The notes under the pieces were generated by a model. It was not told the origin of the DNA, made no database searches, and saw nothing but the letters and a program-made list of their open reading frames with translations. Below, one piece after another: positions 51,016 through 60,440 of a DNA stretch of 64,000 bases (position 1 is the stretch's first letter; the number at the start of each line of letters is the position of its first letter). Source of the DNA: DASRDU01 sp035560235. GTDB taxonomy: Bacteria > Acidobacteriota > Blastocatellia > RBC074. The translations under genes were made by a program, and so were the position numbers. Where the stretch lies: the NCBI GenBank assembly GCA_035560235.1, contig DATMAG010000063.1:1-64000 (forward strand), written 5' to 3'.

Positions 51016-52803
51016 ATGTCAGCAGCACTTGAAAAAGAAGTGGTCAAAGGCGGCAGCTTTCTGATTCAGGAGACTCTGCCCGCGCAGGTCTACTCGCCTG
51101 AAGATTTCACTGACGAGCAGAAGCTGATCGGGCAGACGACGCAGGAGTTCATGGAAAAGGAGGTCATTCCGCAGCACGAGGCGATTGAAAGCAAGGATTA
51201 CGAAGTTCAGCGCCAGTTGATCAAACAGGCTGCTGATCTCGGTCTGATCAATGCCAGCATTCCCGAAGAGTACGGCGGGCTGGAACTCGATCACATCTCG
51301 AATATGCTGATTGCCGAAGGCATCTCCGGGCAGGCTTCGTTCTCAACCGGCTTCGGCGCGACCAGCAGCATCGGCCTGCTGCCGATTGTCCTGTTCGGGA
51401 CGCACGAACAGAAAGAAAAATATCTGCCGAAGCTCGGTTCCGGCGAATGGATCGGCGCTTACTGTCTGAGCGAATCCGGTTCAGGTTCTGACGCGCTTGG
51501 CGCGCGCTCAACGGCGCGGCTCAGCGAGGACGGCAATCACTGGATTCTCAACGGCGAAAAGATGTGGATCACCAACGGCGGCTTTGCCGATGTGCTGACC
51601 GTGTTTGCGAAAGTTGACGGCGACAAGTTCACCGGCTTCATTCTCGAAAAGAATGATCCCGGCGTCGCGCACGGCAACGAGGAACACAAGCTCGGCCAGC
51701 GCGGTTCGTCAACAACTCCGATTCTGATGCAGGACGCAAAAATTCCGAAAGACCGGCTGCTTGGTGAAATCGGCAAGGGGCATCTGATTGCCTTCAACGT
51801 CCTCAACTTCGGGCGCATCAAGATGGGCGCGGGTTCAATCGGCGGGGCAAAGCGCGTGCTGGCGCAGGCCGCAAAATACGCTGCCGAACGACATCAGTTC
51901 GGGCGTCCCATCGCCAGCTTTGGCGCAATCAAATACAAACTGGCCGAAATGCTGTCGAAAATTTACGCCGGTGAATCAGCCGTCTATCGCACTGCCGGAA
52001 TGATCGAGGACAAGGAAGCAACGATTGACAAAAAGAATCCGGCGGAACTGATGAAGGCGATTGAGGAGTACGCGATTGAATGCGCCATCATCAAGGTTGC
52101 GGGAACTGAAATTCTTTTTTACTGCGCCGATGAAAACGTGCAGATTCACGGCGGCAACGGCTTCACTGAAGATTATCCGGCTGAAGGCGTCTATCGTGAC
52201 TGCCGCGTCAATCGCATTTACGAAGGCACGAATGAAATCAACCGGCTGCTGATTCCAGGGCAGTTGCTCAAGCGCGCGATGAAAGGCCATCTGCCGCTGC
52301 TCGCCGCCGCAAAGCAGTTACAGGACGAGATTCTCGCCGGGCCTTCGTTTGACAGCGATGAGGACGATTCGCCGCTGGCGGTCGAACGCAAACTTGCGGC
52401 GGGCGCAAAGAAAGTCGCGCTGATGGTGCTTGGCTCGGCGGCGCAGAAATACATGACCGCCTTGCAGGAACAACAGATGATTCTGTGCTGGGCGGCGGAC
52501 ATCATCATCGAAACCTTCCTGATGGACAGCGCCATCGGTCGCACGGCCAAGCTTGTCGCGCGCGACGGCGCAGAGAAGCATCAGGCCGCGATTGACGCGA
52601 CGAAGCTGTACGTTCACGAAGCAGTCAGCCGCATCGAGATTGCCGCGCGCAATGCCGTCTCGGCAATTGGCGAAGGCGACGAACTGCGCGTGATGATGGC
52701 CGCGCTCAAACGCTTCACAAAACACGACCCGATCAACACGGTCGTGATTCGTGAACGGCTCGCGGACAAAGTGGTTGAGGCCGGTGGTTATCTCTTCCAG
52801 TAA
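51016..52803 (+). CDS. fadE: Acyl-CoA dehydrogenase, FadE type
   Basis: The start is ATG 51016 (595 residues), behind AAAGGGA; the longer frame upstream is made of the repeat. FAD enzyme catalysing the first oxidation of beta-oxidation. The N-terminal helical domain has DLGLINASIPEEYGGLELDH. The middle domain has GAYCLSESGSGSDALGARST and NGEKMWITNGGFADVLTVF. The C-terminal domain has VLNFGRIKMGAGSIGGAKRV and QIHGGNGFTEDYPAEGVYRDCRVNRIYEGTNEI, where the Glu is the likely base. The roughly 200-residue helical extension matches Bacillus FadE. A strong terminator follows. Confidence 0.96.
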   Translation: MSAALEKEVVKGGSFLIQETLPAQVYSPEDFTDEQKLIGQTTQEFMEKEVIPQHEAIESKDYEVQRQLIKQAADLGLINASIPEEYGGLELDHISNMLIAEGISGQASFSTGFGATSSIGLLPIVLFGTHEQKEKYLPKLGSGEWIGAYCLSESGSGSDALGARSTARLSEDGNHWILNGEKMWITNGGFADVLTVFAKVDGDKFTGFILEKNDPGVAHGNEEHKLGQRGSSTTPILMQDAKIPKDRLLGEIGKGHLIAFNVLNFGRIKMGAGSIGGAKRVLAQAAKYAAERHQFGRPIASFGAIKYKLAEMLSKIYAGESAVYRTAGMIEDKEATIDKKNPAELMKAIEEYAIECAIIKVAGTEILFYCADENVQIHGGNGFTEDYPAEGVYRDCRVNRIYEGTNEINRLLIPGQLLKRAMKGHLPLLAAAKQLQDEILAGPSFDSDEDDSPLAVERKLAAGAKKVALMVLGSAAQKYMTALQEQQMILCWAADIIIETFLMDSAIGRTAKLVARDGAEKHQAAIDATKLYVHEAVSRIEIAARNAVSAIGEGDELRVMMAALKRFTKHDPINTVVIRERLADKVVEAGGYLFQ

Positions 52804-52838
52804 ACTGGAAGGCGCGGCTTCGATCATTGAAACCGAAA

Positions 52839-52881
52839 GGCAAAAGCCGGAGGTGAAGCAGATTCGCTTCCGGCTTTTGCC
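52839..52881 (+). terminator. Rho-independent terminator of the fad genes
   Basis: A perfect 13-bp stem (52839-52851 with 52869-52881) followed by ATTTTTTCG. It lies 35 bp after the fadE stop and marks the end of the fad operon. Confidence 0.92.
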
Positions 52882-52912
52882 ATTTTTTCGTTTACACGGA
52901 TAATGCGTCGCT

Positions 52913-53857
52913 ATGAAAATTGAACGGCTCGTGATACCCACCCCGTTTCCGGTCGGCCCGATCAATATTTATCTGATTGTGGACGATCCGCTGACCCTGA
53001 TTGATACAGGGCCGAAGACTGACGAAGCCATTGCTGCCCTGCGCGAACAACTCTCGAAGCTGGGTTTCAGGTTCGATCAGATCAGGCGCATCATCCTGAC
53101 GCACACGCACGAGGATCATTGCGGACTGGCCGGGACCTTGCAGCAGGCATCAGGAGCGAAGGTTTATGTTCATGAATGGGAGCTTGAGGAGATCGGGCCG
53201 AATCGTCACGGGCGCGTGAACCGCTGGCTGCTTGAACGCGCCGGAGTGCCGCCGGAACTGCTGGAACGGATGGCCGGGTTTTACGACAAAATCAAAACCT
53301 ATGCTGATCCGGTTGATGACGTTGAGGCGTATCGGGACGAACAGGAATTTATCTTTGCAACCGGATCATTGCGCGTCGTTCATACGCCGGGGCATACGCC
53401 GGGAAGCTGCTGCCTGCTGCGCGAAAGCAATCGCCTGATGCTGACCGGCGACACGATTCTGAAAAACATTACACCCAACCCGATTCTCAACGCTGATCCG
53501 ATTAATCCTGAGCGGCGCTTTCCATCGCTCGGTGAATATCTGGTTTCGCTGGCGCGCATTCGGGCGATTGCACCGACGCTGCTGCGAACTTCGCACGGCG
53601 ATGATGTGACCGATTACGAGGAGCATTTCCACCGGCTGGTGCGCCATATTCACGAACGGCAGGCGAAAGTCATAAACCTGGTGCCGAAAGACGGCATCAG
53701 CGCCTGGGAGATGTCGCAACTGATGTTTCCCGCCGTCAAAGAGATCAGCCGGTTCCTGGCCGTGAGCGAAGCGGTTGCCAATCTGGATCAGGCAGTTGCG
53801 GATGGAAAACTCAGGATTGAACGGCAGGCTGCGGCAGAAAAATATTATCGCGTGTAG
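52913..53857 (+). CDS. Metallo-beta-lactamase-fold hydrolase
   Basis: A 314-residue cytoplasmic protein without a signal peptide. The zinc motif is THTHEDHCGL near residue 62, with further ligands in VVHTPGHTPGSCCLL and RLMLTGDTIL. The C-terminal 90 residues (about 225-310) form a helical domain (HERQAKVINLVPKDGISAWE) like the winged or helical tail of LACTB2/hydroxyacylglutathione-hydrolase-like proteins. The substrate is unknown; thioester cleavage near fatty-acid genes is possible but unproven. It starts about 30 bp after the fad terminator, so it likely has its own promoter. Confidence 0.9.
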   Translation: MKIERLVIPTPFPVGPINIYLIVDDPLTLIDTGPKTDEAIAALREQLSKLGFRFDQIRRIILTHTHEDHCGLAGTLQQASGAKVYVHEWELEEIGPNRHGRVNRWLLERAGVPPELLERMAGFYDKIKTYADPVDDVEAYRDEQEFIFATGSLRVVHTPGHTPGSCCLLRESNRLMLTGDTILKNITPNPILNADPINPERRFPSLGEYLVSLARIRAIAPTLLRTSHGDDVTDYEEHFHRLVRHIHERQAKVINLVPKDGISAWEMSQLMFPAVKEISRFLAVSEAVANLDQAVADGKLRIERQAAAEKYYRV

Positions 53858-54138
53858 ACGTTTCTGCCGCACCACCGGTAATTTCAGACAGTGGAACCAA
53901 AATCGAATTGCGAAGTAATAATTGCTGTCGGCTGAAACCTTTTCGGGTGAGCTGTCACTGACTCCGGCAAGCGGGAAAAACGTGAACTTTTCCAGGCTCA
54001 GACCGTTAAGGTTCTTACAGACACGCGATCCCGTTTTGAAGTAACTTTCAATGGCAGGCTGATTGACAGACGCGCTCCCTCGCTGTCGCACACTCGCAGG
54101 ACAAATGATGCCCTGAAGGAAGCAGTAAGGAGTTCCCC

Positions 54139-55035
54139 ATGAACCGGATCAAAACCGTACAGACCTTTCAGCGTGTGCTTTTCGTCATCGCTCTCGTCGC
54201 CATCGCTCACACGGTCAGACCGTTTACGGCCAGAGATGTGACGCGGCATCTGTTTCGGACCACACAATCCTTTTCATTCATCCTGCCGGGCGGAGCGGTT
54301 CGCACGATGGAGCAGGCTGATTATCTGGCTGCGGTGCTGGACGGCAGCTTCCGGGATGATGAGCTTCAGCCGTCTGTGGTTCCGCAATGGAGAGTGAATA
54401 ATTCAGATCCTGCGCTGGCTCAGTCGCAGATGCAGTTTAATCCTGAACACGATCTGGTTCTGCCGCCAGCCGTGAGCGAAAAACCGGAGAAGGTGGTACG
54501 GTGTCCGCTGGCGGCTGCGCGAGAGGCCCGGCTGCGCGTAATGGCCGCAACTGCGAAGAGCCGGATTCTGACTCAGCGCAGTGACCGAACTGAGGAAGCA
54601 ATCGCCATCAGACTGCCCGCGAGCAGAACAGAAAGGCAGCGGTCAGCAGAGAGCAGCCTGGATTCAGGTTCTGAACCTGCAATGATTGCGGTTGCACTGC
54701 CGGAGGTCAGGCACGCTGATGTGTCTGTGCTGATGCAGAATGATCTGCCCGGCCTGCAGGAAGCGGTCAGAACCTTTACCACAAGGTCACGGCACAATAC
54801 CTGTGACTCAGTGCTGCCGGATGTCAGCCGGGTGCGTGCCGCGCCTGCTCCGGTGGCAAAACCGGCGGTCTGGCGGGAAATCGGACTGACTGACCTCAGG
54901 GCACAGGCAGCAGCTATGAAAAAGGCCGTCGGTCCGGGGCTGACCATTCAGTATTTGCCTGTCAGCAAAGGGCAGAAAATCGAGGTGAAGCCAGCTCGCA
55001 CCTGTACGCTCGGTGATCTGGTGACCAGGTGCTGA
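54139..55035 (+). CDS. Secreted protein of unknown function
   Basis: A 298-residue protein with an excellent ribosome site (AAGGAGTTCCCC before the ATG) and an N-terminal hydrophobic segment (about 11-26). No known domain is seen. The middle is Ser/Arg/Glu-rich (SRTERQRSAESSLDS) and looks disordered. The C-terminal 60 residues (REIGLTDLRAQAAAMKKAVG, YLPVSKGQKIEVKPARTC) may fold. The 281 bp upstream hold no gene I can see. A very strong terminator follows, so it appears to be a single-gene unit. Confidence 0.65.
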   Translation: MNRIKTVQTFQRVLFVIALVAIAHTVRPFTARDVTRHLFRTTQSFSFILPGGAVRTMEQADYLAAVLDGSFRDDELQPSVVPQWRVNNSDPALAQSQMQFNPEHDLVLPPAVSEKPEKVVRCPLAAAREARLRVMAATAKSRILTQRSDRTEEAIAIRLPASRTERQRSAESSLDSGSEPAMIAVALPEVRHADVSVLMQNDLPGLQEAVRTFTTRSRHNTCDSVLPDVSRVRAAPAPVAKPAVWREIGLTDLRAQAAAMKKAVGPGLTIQYLPVSKGQKIEVKPARTCTLGDLVTRC

Positions 55036-55057
55036 GTTCGTCACAAAGGGGGCATAC

Positions 55058-55106
55058 AACAACAGCGGCAGGAAAGACGCACAGCATCTTTCCTGCCGCT
55101 GTTGTT
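55058..55106 (+). terminator. Strong terminator, 20-bp perfect stem
   Basis: 55058-55077 pairs perfectly with 55087-55106 around a 9-nt loop, and a T run follows. It lies 22 bp after the stop at 55035 and ahead of the convergent gene ending at 55121. Confidence 0.9.
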
Positions 55107-55120
55107 TTTACAGACTGAAT

Positions 55121-57025
55121 TTATTGTTTGATCTTCTGTTCCACCCGCTGTTTTCCGGTCACTGCATCCTTGTATGCTCCGTTGGTAACTTCGCCAAGTC
55201 TGATGGCCAGGTCATAGGCGGCGGCGGCGTCAGAGAAATCATTCAGAAATTCGAGAATCTTTCCGGCGGCCACATAGCTGCGCTGGGCCAGCCATTTCTC
55301 TGTTTCCTGCGAGGCGTTCTGTGAGGCCATTTTGTAAAGCTCGACTGCCGCATAAAGCTCTTCGCCGAGCCGGTCCTTGTCGGTGATCTCCTGCGCTTTT
55401 TTGCTGGTCACTTCGGCCAGGCCGAACAGGGCGCGGGCGTTGGTCGGGCGTTCGCGCCGGACTGATTCGAGAATGGCGCGGGCATCGTCATACCTGCGCG
55501 CCTTGATCATTTCGTCGGCTTCGTTCAGCCGTGCCGCGATCTGCGGATCGGCATTTGAAATCGTCGCGGGCAGCGCGGGACGGGCGGCCAGTTCAGCCTG
55601 ATATTTTTTGTGGTTCTCAATTTTCGTCCTGTTCTCTTCCAGCCGCCGCGCTTCGCGCTCGAAGCTGATGAGCGTCGGATCAATCAGGCTGGTGAAGTAA
55701 TCACGAATGTTGATGCCCACGTCCTCGTAAGCCTTCATCAGATCATAAAAGTGATAGACCAGCACCGAGCCGCGTTCGTAAGACAGGCTGAGCCGGTAAA
55801 TCGCCTCTTCCTCTGCCGCCGCGACTGCCTGGCGCAGAGCCTTTTCATCGGCGTACTGGCCGCTGTAAATCTTTTCGAGCAGCGCGATGCGCTCGTTCGC
55901 GGCGCGCACCAGTGAATCGGTGATCAGATAATACGCGCTGCTCTCCTTTCCCTTGAACTCTTCGGCCACGTTTTCGCCGCGCGTGTCGCGCAGCCTTTTG
56001 AGGTCTTCGCCAATCGCCCTGACTTCCTTCACCTGGCGCTCGGTCAGCGGATCAATCACGAACTTCAGAAAGCCAAGCCGCACGGCCTCCTCATTCGGCG
56101 TCGAGGTCGGCCCGACGAGCAGGTAATAAGTGTCACGAATGACGCGCAGGTTGGCAGCACCAGTCGAATTGAGCAGATCGGGCACGACTACGAACCGCCG
56201 CTCGCGCATCGGCGCCTTGAACGATTCCTGCACGGCGGCCTGAACTGCCGGGTCTTTGCTCTTCTGCTTCCTGTCTTCCTTCTGTGGTTCAGCTCGCGGC
56301 ACAAAGAGCGGCGGCAGTTCCAGAATCGGCTCGGTGCGCAGGTATGAAAGCACCATCCCGGCGACCTTCGCCGTCATCGGAGCGTACTGATTGGTCGCAT
56401 TCTGATAAGCAGCGACGTATTTCGGCAGCAGTCTGGAAAAGCCTGTCGCGCTGTAAAACTCTTCGAGCAGGAGCGCGAAGTCGGTAATCTCGCGCACATC
56501 TTCGGGCAGGCGCTCCGGCGGAGTGTCGAGTGAAAACGACGGAGGATCGTTCAGTGACAGTGCCAGGCTCAGATACGGCGCCACGCTGGCGGCATCAGTC
56601 CGGCCCTTTTTGTGGCTGAGAAAATAATCGCGCAGCTTGCGCACCAGTTCGGGACTGGTATTTTTCAGATCCTCGCGCAACTGCTGCCGGAGCGGCGACA
56701 ACTGCCGGTTGCCCGGTTCGTAATCGAATCCGGCCAGATTGAGCGCAGCCATTGTGACGATCACGCGCTTGTCGGTTGTGACACTGGTGTTGAGGTCGCC
56801 GAGCGTAATGCGCGACCGCGCAAAGAGCGGAACCTTCTTTTCCTGAGTGCCGGGCGTCGCAGTCTGTCTGGCCGGTGGCGCATCAGGCTGCCGGGTTTCG
56901 GCTTTCTGTTTTTCCTTCGATTGTGCCGACTGCTGTGCCGGAGTTCCGGTGACGAAAAAGAGCGCGATCAGGAGTGCCGCGCTGAACGCGCGCGCGGCGG
57001 GCAGAATTGTTTGCGAATAAGTCAT
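55121..57025 (-). CDS. Exported helical/TPR-like protein, unknown
   Basis: The start is ATG 57025 (634 residues), which gives a normal signal peptide (ARAFSAALLIALFFVTGTPAQ) and follows the DUF2062 stop by 28 bp. The frame extends further upstream but would overlap that gene. A Lys/Gln-rich linker follows. The central 350 residues are helical with a conserved-looking ALPPLF/VPDLLNSTGAANLRVIRDT region. The last 150 residues contain TPR-like repeats (MIKARRYDDARAILESVRRE, ALFGLAEVTSKKAQEITDKD, YVAAGKILEFLNDFSDAAAA). It is probably periplasmic. No enzymatic motif is evident. The gene may be co-transcribed with the DUF2062 gene. Confidence 0.8.
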   Translation of the reverse strand: MTYSQTILPAARAFSAALLIALFFVTGTPAQQSAQSKEKQKAETRQPDAPPARQTATPGTQEKKVPLFARSRITLGDLNTSVTTDKRVIVTMAALNLAGFDYEPGNRQLSPLRQQLREDLKNTSPELVRKLRDYFLSHKKGRTDAASVAPYLSLALSLNDPPSFSLDTPPERLPEDVREITDFALLLEEFYSATGFSRLLPKYVAAYQNATNQYAPMTAKVAGMVLSYLRTEPILELPPLFVPRAEPQKEDRKQKSKDPAVQAAVQESFKAPMRERRFVVVPDLLNSTGAANLRVIRDTYYLLVGPTSTPNEEAVRLGFLKFVIDPLTERQVKEVRAIGEDLKRLRDTRGENVAEEFKGKESSAYYLITDSLVRAANERIALLEKIYSGQYADEKALRQAVAAAEEEAIYRLSLSYERGSVLVYHFYDLMKAYEDVGINIRDYFTSLIDPTLISFEREARRLEENRTKIENHKKYQAELAARPALPATISNADPQIAARLNEADEMIKARRYDDARAILESVRRERPTNARALFGLAEVTSKKAQEITDKDRLGEELYAAVELYKMASQNASQETEKWLAQRSYVAAGKILEFLNDFSDAAAAYDLAIRLGEVTNGAYKDAVTGKQRVEQKIKQ

Positions 57026-57053
57026 GAGTTTGATTTGAGTCTGACTACAGAAT

Positions 57054-57527
57054 TCACGCCTGCGCCGCATCATCAGCCGGGCGGCCATACTTGCGCCGGT
57101 AAGCGCGCAGGATGTACAGCATCAGCGGATAAGAGATAAGCGCACTGATGACTGAAAGAACAGTTGCTCCGACCGCGAAAGGCAGCAGCTGAGGCCACTG
57201 CGCCGCGATCATCTTCCAGAATTGCGCCGTCAGCAGCGCGCTGAAATGAAACGACGGCAGTTCGATTTCAGGGGCACTGACAAAGAGCCTGCCAACAGCC
57301 CACGAAGCCGTAATGATCGGAGCCAGCGTCCAGGGATTGTTGAGATAGGCTCCGGTAAAGATCGCCGGTTTGTTCAATCGCCAGACTACAGACACGATCG
57401 CCGCCAGGATTGTATGCAATCCCAGCAGCGGGGAAAATCCGATGAATGCTCCAATCGAAAATGCCAGCGCCGTGCGTTCGGGAGGATCATCCAGATTCAG
57501 CAGATACCTGAAAGCTCTTCTGAACAT
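57054..57527 (-). CDS. DUF2062 membrane protein
   Basis: A 157-residue protein with three or four hydrophobic segments. The DUF2062 pattern is seen in DDPPERTALAFSIGAFIGFSP then LLGLHTILAAIVSVVWRLNKP and GAYLNNPWTLAPIITASWAVG. The C-terminus is basic (YILRAYRRKYGR). It is an inner-membrane protein of unknown role, and in other bacteria it is sometimes fused to or near cell-envelope glycosyltransferases. It is the first gene of a two-gene minus-strand unit with the TPR-like protein. Confidence 0.92.
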   Translation of the reverse strand: MFRRAFRYLLNLDDPPERTALAFSIGAFIGFSPLLGLHTILAAIVSVVWRLNKPAIFTGAYLNNPWTLAPIITASWAVGRLFVSAPEIELPSFHFSALLTAQFWKMIAAQWPQLLPFAVGATVLSVISALISYPLMLYILRAYRRKYGRPADDAAQA

Positions 57528-57650
57528 AACCGCAGGAGTGGGATTATAGCATGCCGGGACGACGACAGCGTCCTGCCGTTCATTGTGTCACTCGGAAAAC
57601 CGGCACTGCGCGCGTTCGACACCTGAATGCGCCTGTGCCAGGATTGAGTT

Positions 57651-58772
57651 ATGGACAACATCACTCACTCGCTGGTCGGGCTGGCGCTGGCTGAAACCGG
57701 ACTGAAACGCGCGACTCCGCTGGCGACCGCGACGCTGGTCATTGCCGCCAACTTTCCCGACATTGATATTGTCACCGGGCTGTCAGGCAGCCTTTTTTAT
57801 CTTGAACATCATCGCGGGATCACGCACGCGCTCGTGGCGCTTCCGGTTTTGTCGCTGCTGCTGGCCGCGCTGATCTTCTGGTATTCGCGCTGGAAGGGGC
57901 GGGGCGCGCGATTTGCGCCGCTCGCTGGTCTGAGCCTGCTGGGCATAGTCACGCATCCGCTGCTGGACTTTCTGAATTCATACGGCTGGCGACCGTTTCT
58001 GCCCTGGAATCATCGCTGGTTTTATGGCGACACGGCGTTTGTGATTGATCCCTGGCTGTGGGTCTTTCTCAGCGGCGCTCTCTTCATTACGACTGCAAAA
58101 ACACGGCTGCAAAGTTATTTCTGGACGGCCCTGTTTGTTCTGATGGCGGCAGTAGTCATTTCATCAGGGAACGTCAGCCCTGTCATCAGAATCGTCTGGC
58201 TCGCGCTGGCGGCGTGTGCGTTCCTGTGGCGGCGACGGGCGGATTCAGACGAGCGAACGGCGCGAATGGTCGGCGTCAGCCTTCTGCTTGCGATGATGGT
58301 CTATTTCGGCGCGCTCGCCTGGCTGCATCGGATGGCGCTCGACAAGACCGGCGAACTGGCCAGGGCGGTCGCGGCACGCGACGGGGGCGGGCAGGTTCAG
58401 ACGAGCGCCATGCCGACACCGGCCAATCCGCTGGTCTGGCGCGCTGTCGTCGCAACTGACAGGGCCTATTACCTTGCTGATCTTGATCTGACACAGCCGC
58501 TTCCGGCCTCTGAATCAATGGCCCGGTATCAGCGCGAAAGCGGCGATTCATCGCTGATTGCAGCAGCGCGCCGGACCACGGAGGCCGGGATCTTTTTGCG
58601 CTTTGCCCGCTTCCCTGTGAGCGAAGTTATCAATTCCGGTCAGAATGGCCTGCCCGCTGAGGTCGAAATTCGCGATGTCCGGTTTCAGAATCAGGGCGTC
58701 ACCAGCACCTTTCGCACGCGCATCCGGCTCGATAAAAACTTCCACCCGCTCGTGGAGCGGCAGTCTGATTGA
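57651..58772 (+). CDS. YdjM/DUF457-type membrane-bound metal-dependent hydrolase
   Basis: A 373-residue protein. The N-terminal family hallmark MDNITHSLVGLALAETGL is followed by ANFPDIDIVTG and HHRGITHALVALPVL, giving the His/Asp cluster thought to bind metal. IVTHPLLDFLNSYGWRPFLPW is another. About six membrane segments cover residues 60-225. The C-terminal 150 residues are soluble and beta-rich. The substrate is unknown; the family includes an SOS-induced E. coli member. The gene stands alone, with a weak hairpin after it. Confidence 0.9.
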   Translation: MDNITHSLVGLALAETGLKRATPLATATLVIAANFPDIDIVTGLSGSLFYLEHHRGITHALVALPVLSLLLAALIFWYSRWKGRGARFAPLAGLSLLGIVTHPLLDFLNSYGWRPFLPWNHRWFYGDTAFVIDPWLWVFLSGALFITTAKTRLQSYFWTALFVLMAAVVISSGNVSPVIRIVWLALAACAFLWRRRADSDERTARMVGVSLLLAMMVYFGALAWLHRMALDKTGELARAVAARDGGGQVQTSAMPTPANPLVWRAVVATDRAYYLADLDLTQPLPASESMARYQRESGDSSLIAAARRTTEAGIFLRFARFPVSEVINSGQNGLPAEVEIRDVRFQNQGVTSTFRTRIRLDKNFHPLVERQSD

Positions 58773-58836
58773 GCATATCCTTACAGATGTCAGTGAGAGA
58801 TTGCTGACAGGTCTGAACTGAAGAAAAACACGTGCT

Positions 58837-58887
58837 GCCCAAGCGTCCGGCTGAGTCATCAGGACTCCGGCTGGGCTTTGTTTTTTT
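58837..58887 (+). terminator. Imperfect terminator after the YdjM-like gene
   Basis: GCCCA and CCGG on the left pair with CCGG and TGGGC on the right, with a small AGTC/GACT stem inside and the T run TTTGTTTTTTT after. It overlaps the leader of the next gene. Confidence 0.5.
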
Positions 58888-58925
58888 CGCGGCAGGTTGT
58901 GCCACGAGCCGAAAAAGCATCCTTC

Positions 58926-60227
58926 ATGAATTCCTTTTCCACACAGGTTTCCATCCGCCCGCAGCAGCCCTGGTTCTGGCTGGTCGTGGCAGGTCTGCTG
59001 CTGGCTGGCGCACTGGCGGCGGGGAACCTGTACCATCGCAGCGTCTGGCTGTTTGCTGCTGTCTTTGCAGGCCTGGTGATCAGTTTTTGCCGCGATGCAA
59101 TTGTCTTCGATGGCCGCAGACTGAAACGTCGCGGCCCCGGCGCGCAGGTTTCCAGGCTGCTGCTCGGGCAGAGGCAGGAAATCACGCTCGACGAACTGGA
59201 AACGATCTCAAGTTATGTCGAGCAGCGCGAGCGGCGCAGCGGCAGGCTCGTTTACCGCACCGTCATCAGCGGCGCGGGATTGCGCTGGGAAATCAGGTCG
59301 CACCGGGCGAAATATCCGACCTTCATCAAATCGCTCTTTCACGCAGTCAGCCCGAACAAACTCGATCCGCGCTCGTGCCATCTGCGCGATTACTGGCGCG
59401 AGGGCAGGCTGCCGCAGGTGATGAGGGCAGGCAGCGCAGGTTCATTGATGAACGTTCCGCCCGCGCAGTGGCGCAGAGTGGCCAGTGAACTCGCGCTTGA
59501 CGGTGAATTTGAAGCGGCGGCCCGATATTTTCGTCTGGCGTATCGGCGGGAGCGGAACAATGCGGAACTGCTTTATGAGATGGGCCGTTTTCTGCAACTG
59601 CGGGCAATGCTTGAAAGCAGACCGGCAGAGATCAGAAGGCACACCCCGCGCGGCCTGACCCCGCAGGCATCGTGCGCGCGCCGGGCTGATGCCTGCCTGC
59701 GTCTGGCGGCCCGGCTGGGGCACAGGGATGCCGCACTGCTTGAACGAATTGGTGAATCGTATTTTGAAGTTCACGAGGACGCGCTGGCTGAACGCTATTT
59801 CACGCACGCGCTGCGTCTTGATAATGGCCGACTGCGCGCCCGCATCGGGCTGGCCGAAGTCGCTTTTCGGCGTGGCCGTCTGGCCAGCGTGATTCATTTT
59901 TACCGCTCGGCGGCCCGGGCGATTGAACACGAAACTGACCTGAGCCTGACCGGGCTGGCCGAACGACGGGCCGATTATTACGAGCGGCTGCAGCAGGACG
60001 AGCGTTTTCTGGATGCCGAAATGTCGCGGCTCACTCTGCTTGATCACCTGAAATGGGCGCGGCGCGGCGCAATGCTCGCCTTCCTGATCTCCTGGTTCTT
60101 TCATCTTGCCTTTTATCAGCTGGCTGATTCGTTTCAGACGCTCAGCCGCGAAATCAGCGCGACTGCCGCCGTCATCTGGCTGTCAACCCTGGCCGCGAGT
60201 TATCTTTTCTCGCAGCGCCGGAACTGA
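58926..60227 (+). CDS. Membrane protein with PH-like and TPR regions, unknown
   Basis: The start is ATG 58926 (433 residues). Two membrane helices lie at about residues 16-32 and 39-53. A small domain follows (about 55-135, FDGRRLKRRGPGAQVSRLLL then LETISSYVEQRERRSGRLVY) that resembles a PH/DUF3592-like beta fold. Residues 165-370 hold TPR-like repeats (LDGEFEAAARYFRLAYRRER, LGHRDAALLERIGESYFEVH, LAERYFTHALRLDNGRLRAR). Two C-terminal helices (about 380-428) re-enter the membrane. It may scaffold a membrane complex. No family name is certain. Confidence 0.75.
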   Translation: MNSFSTQVSIRPQQPWFWLVVAGLLLAGALAAGNLYHRSVWLFAAVFAGLVISFCRDAIVFDGRRLKRRGPGAQVSRLLLGQRQEITLDELETISSYVEQRERRSGRLVYRTVISGAGLRWEIRSHRAKYPTFIKSLFHAVSPNKLDPRSCHLRDYWREGRLPQVMRAGSAGSLMNVPPAQWRRVASELALDGEFEAAARYFRLAYRRERNNAELLYEMGRFLQLRAMLESRPAEIRRHTPRGLTPQASCARRADACLRLAARLGHRDAALLERIGESYFEVHEDALAERYFTHALRLDNGRLRARIGLAEVAFRRGRLASVIHFYRSAARAIEHETDLSLTGLAERRADYYERLQQDERFLDAEMSRLTLLDHLKWARRGAMLAFLISWFFHLAFYQLADSFQTLSREISATAAVIWLSTLAASYLFSQRRN

Positions 60228-60440
60228 ACTGCCGCACAAAAAATCCCTGCCGATTTCGCATCTTCCTGTTTCGCTCCCGCGAGGAAAATGCTAGAGTAAC
60301 GCCCGTTCAATCAGACAGTTGAACTGATGACTCGCCCCACGAAAGTTCAATGACATTACAACAGTCGTAATTGCCGGACTTTTTTCTCACTTTCCCTTTA
60401 ACGATCAACACGCCCTCAGCGTCAATTACAGGTTTTGAGA

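Noticed and set aside
53366..54091. A 241-codon minus-strand frame over the end of the MBL gene
   Set aside because: Antisense shadow of a real gene, made possible by GC-rich codon bias; its product has no domain.
53858..54138. Leader of the secreted unknown protein considered as a riboswitch
   Set aside because: No conserved core of a known class was found; only ordinary weak pairings.
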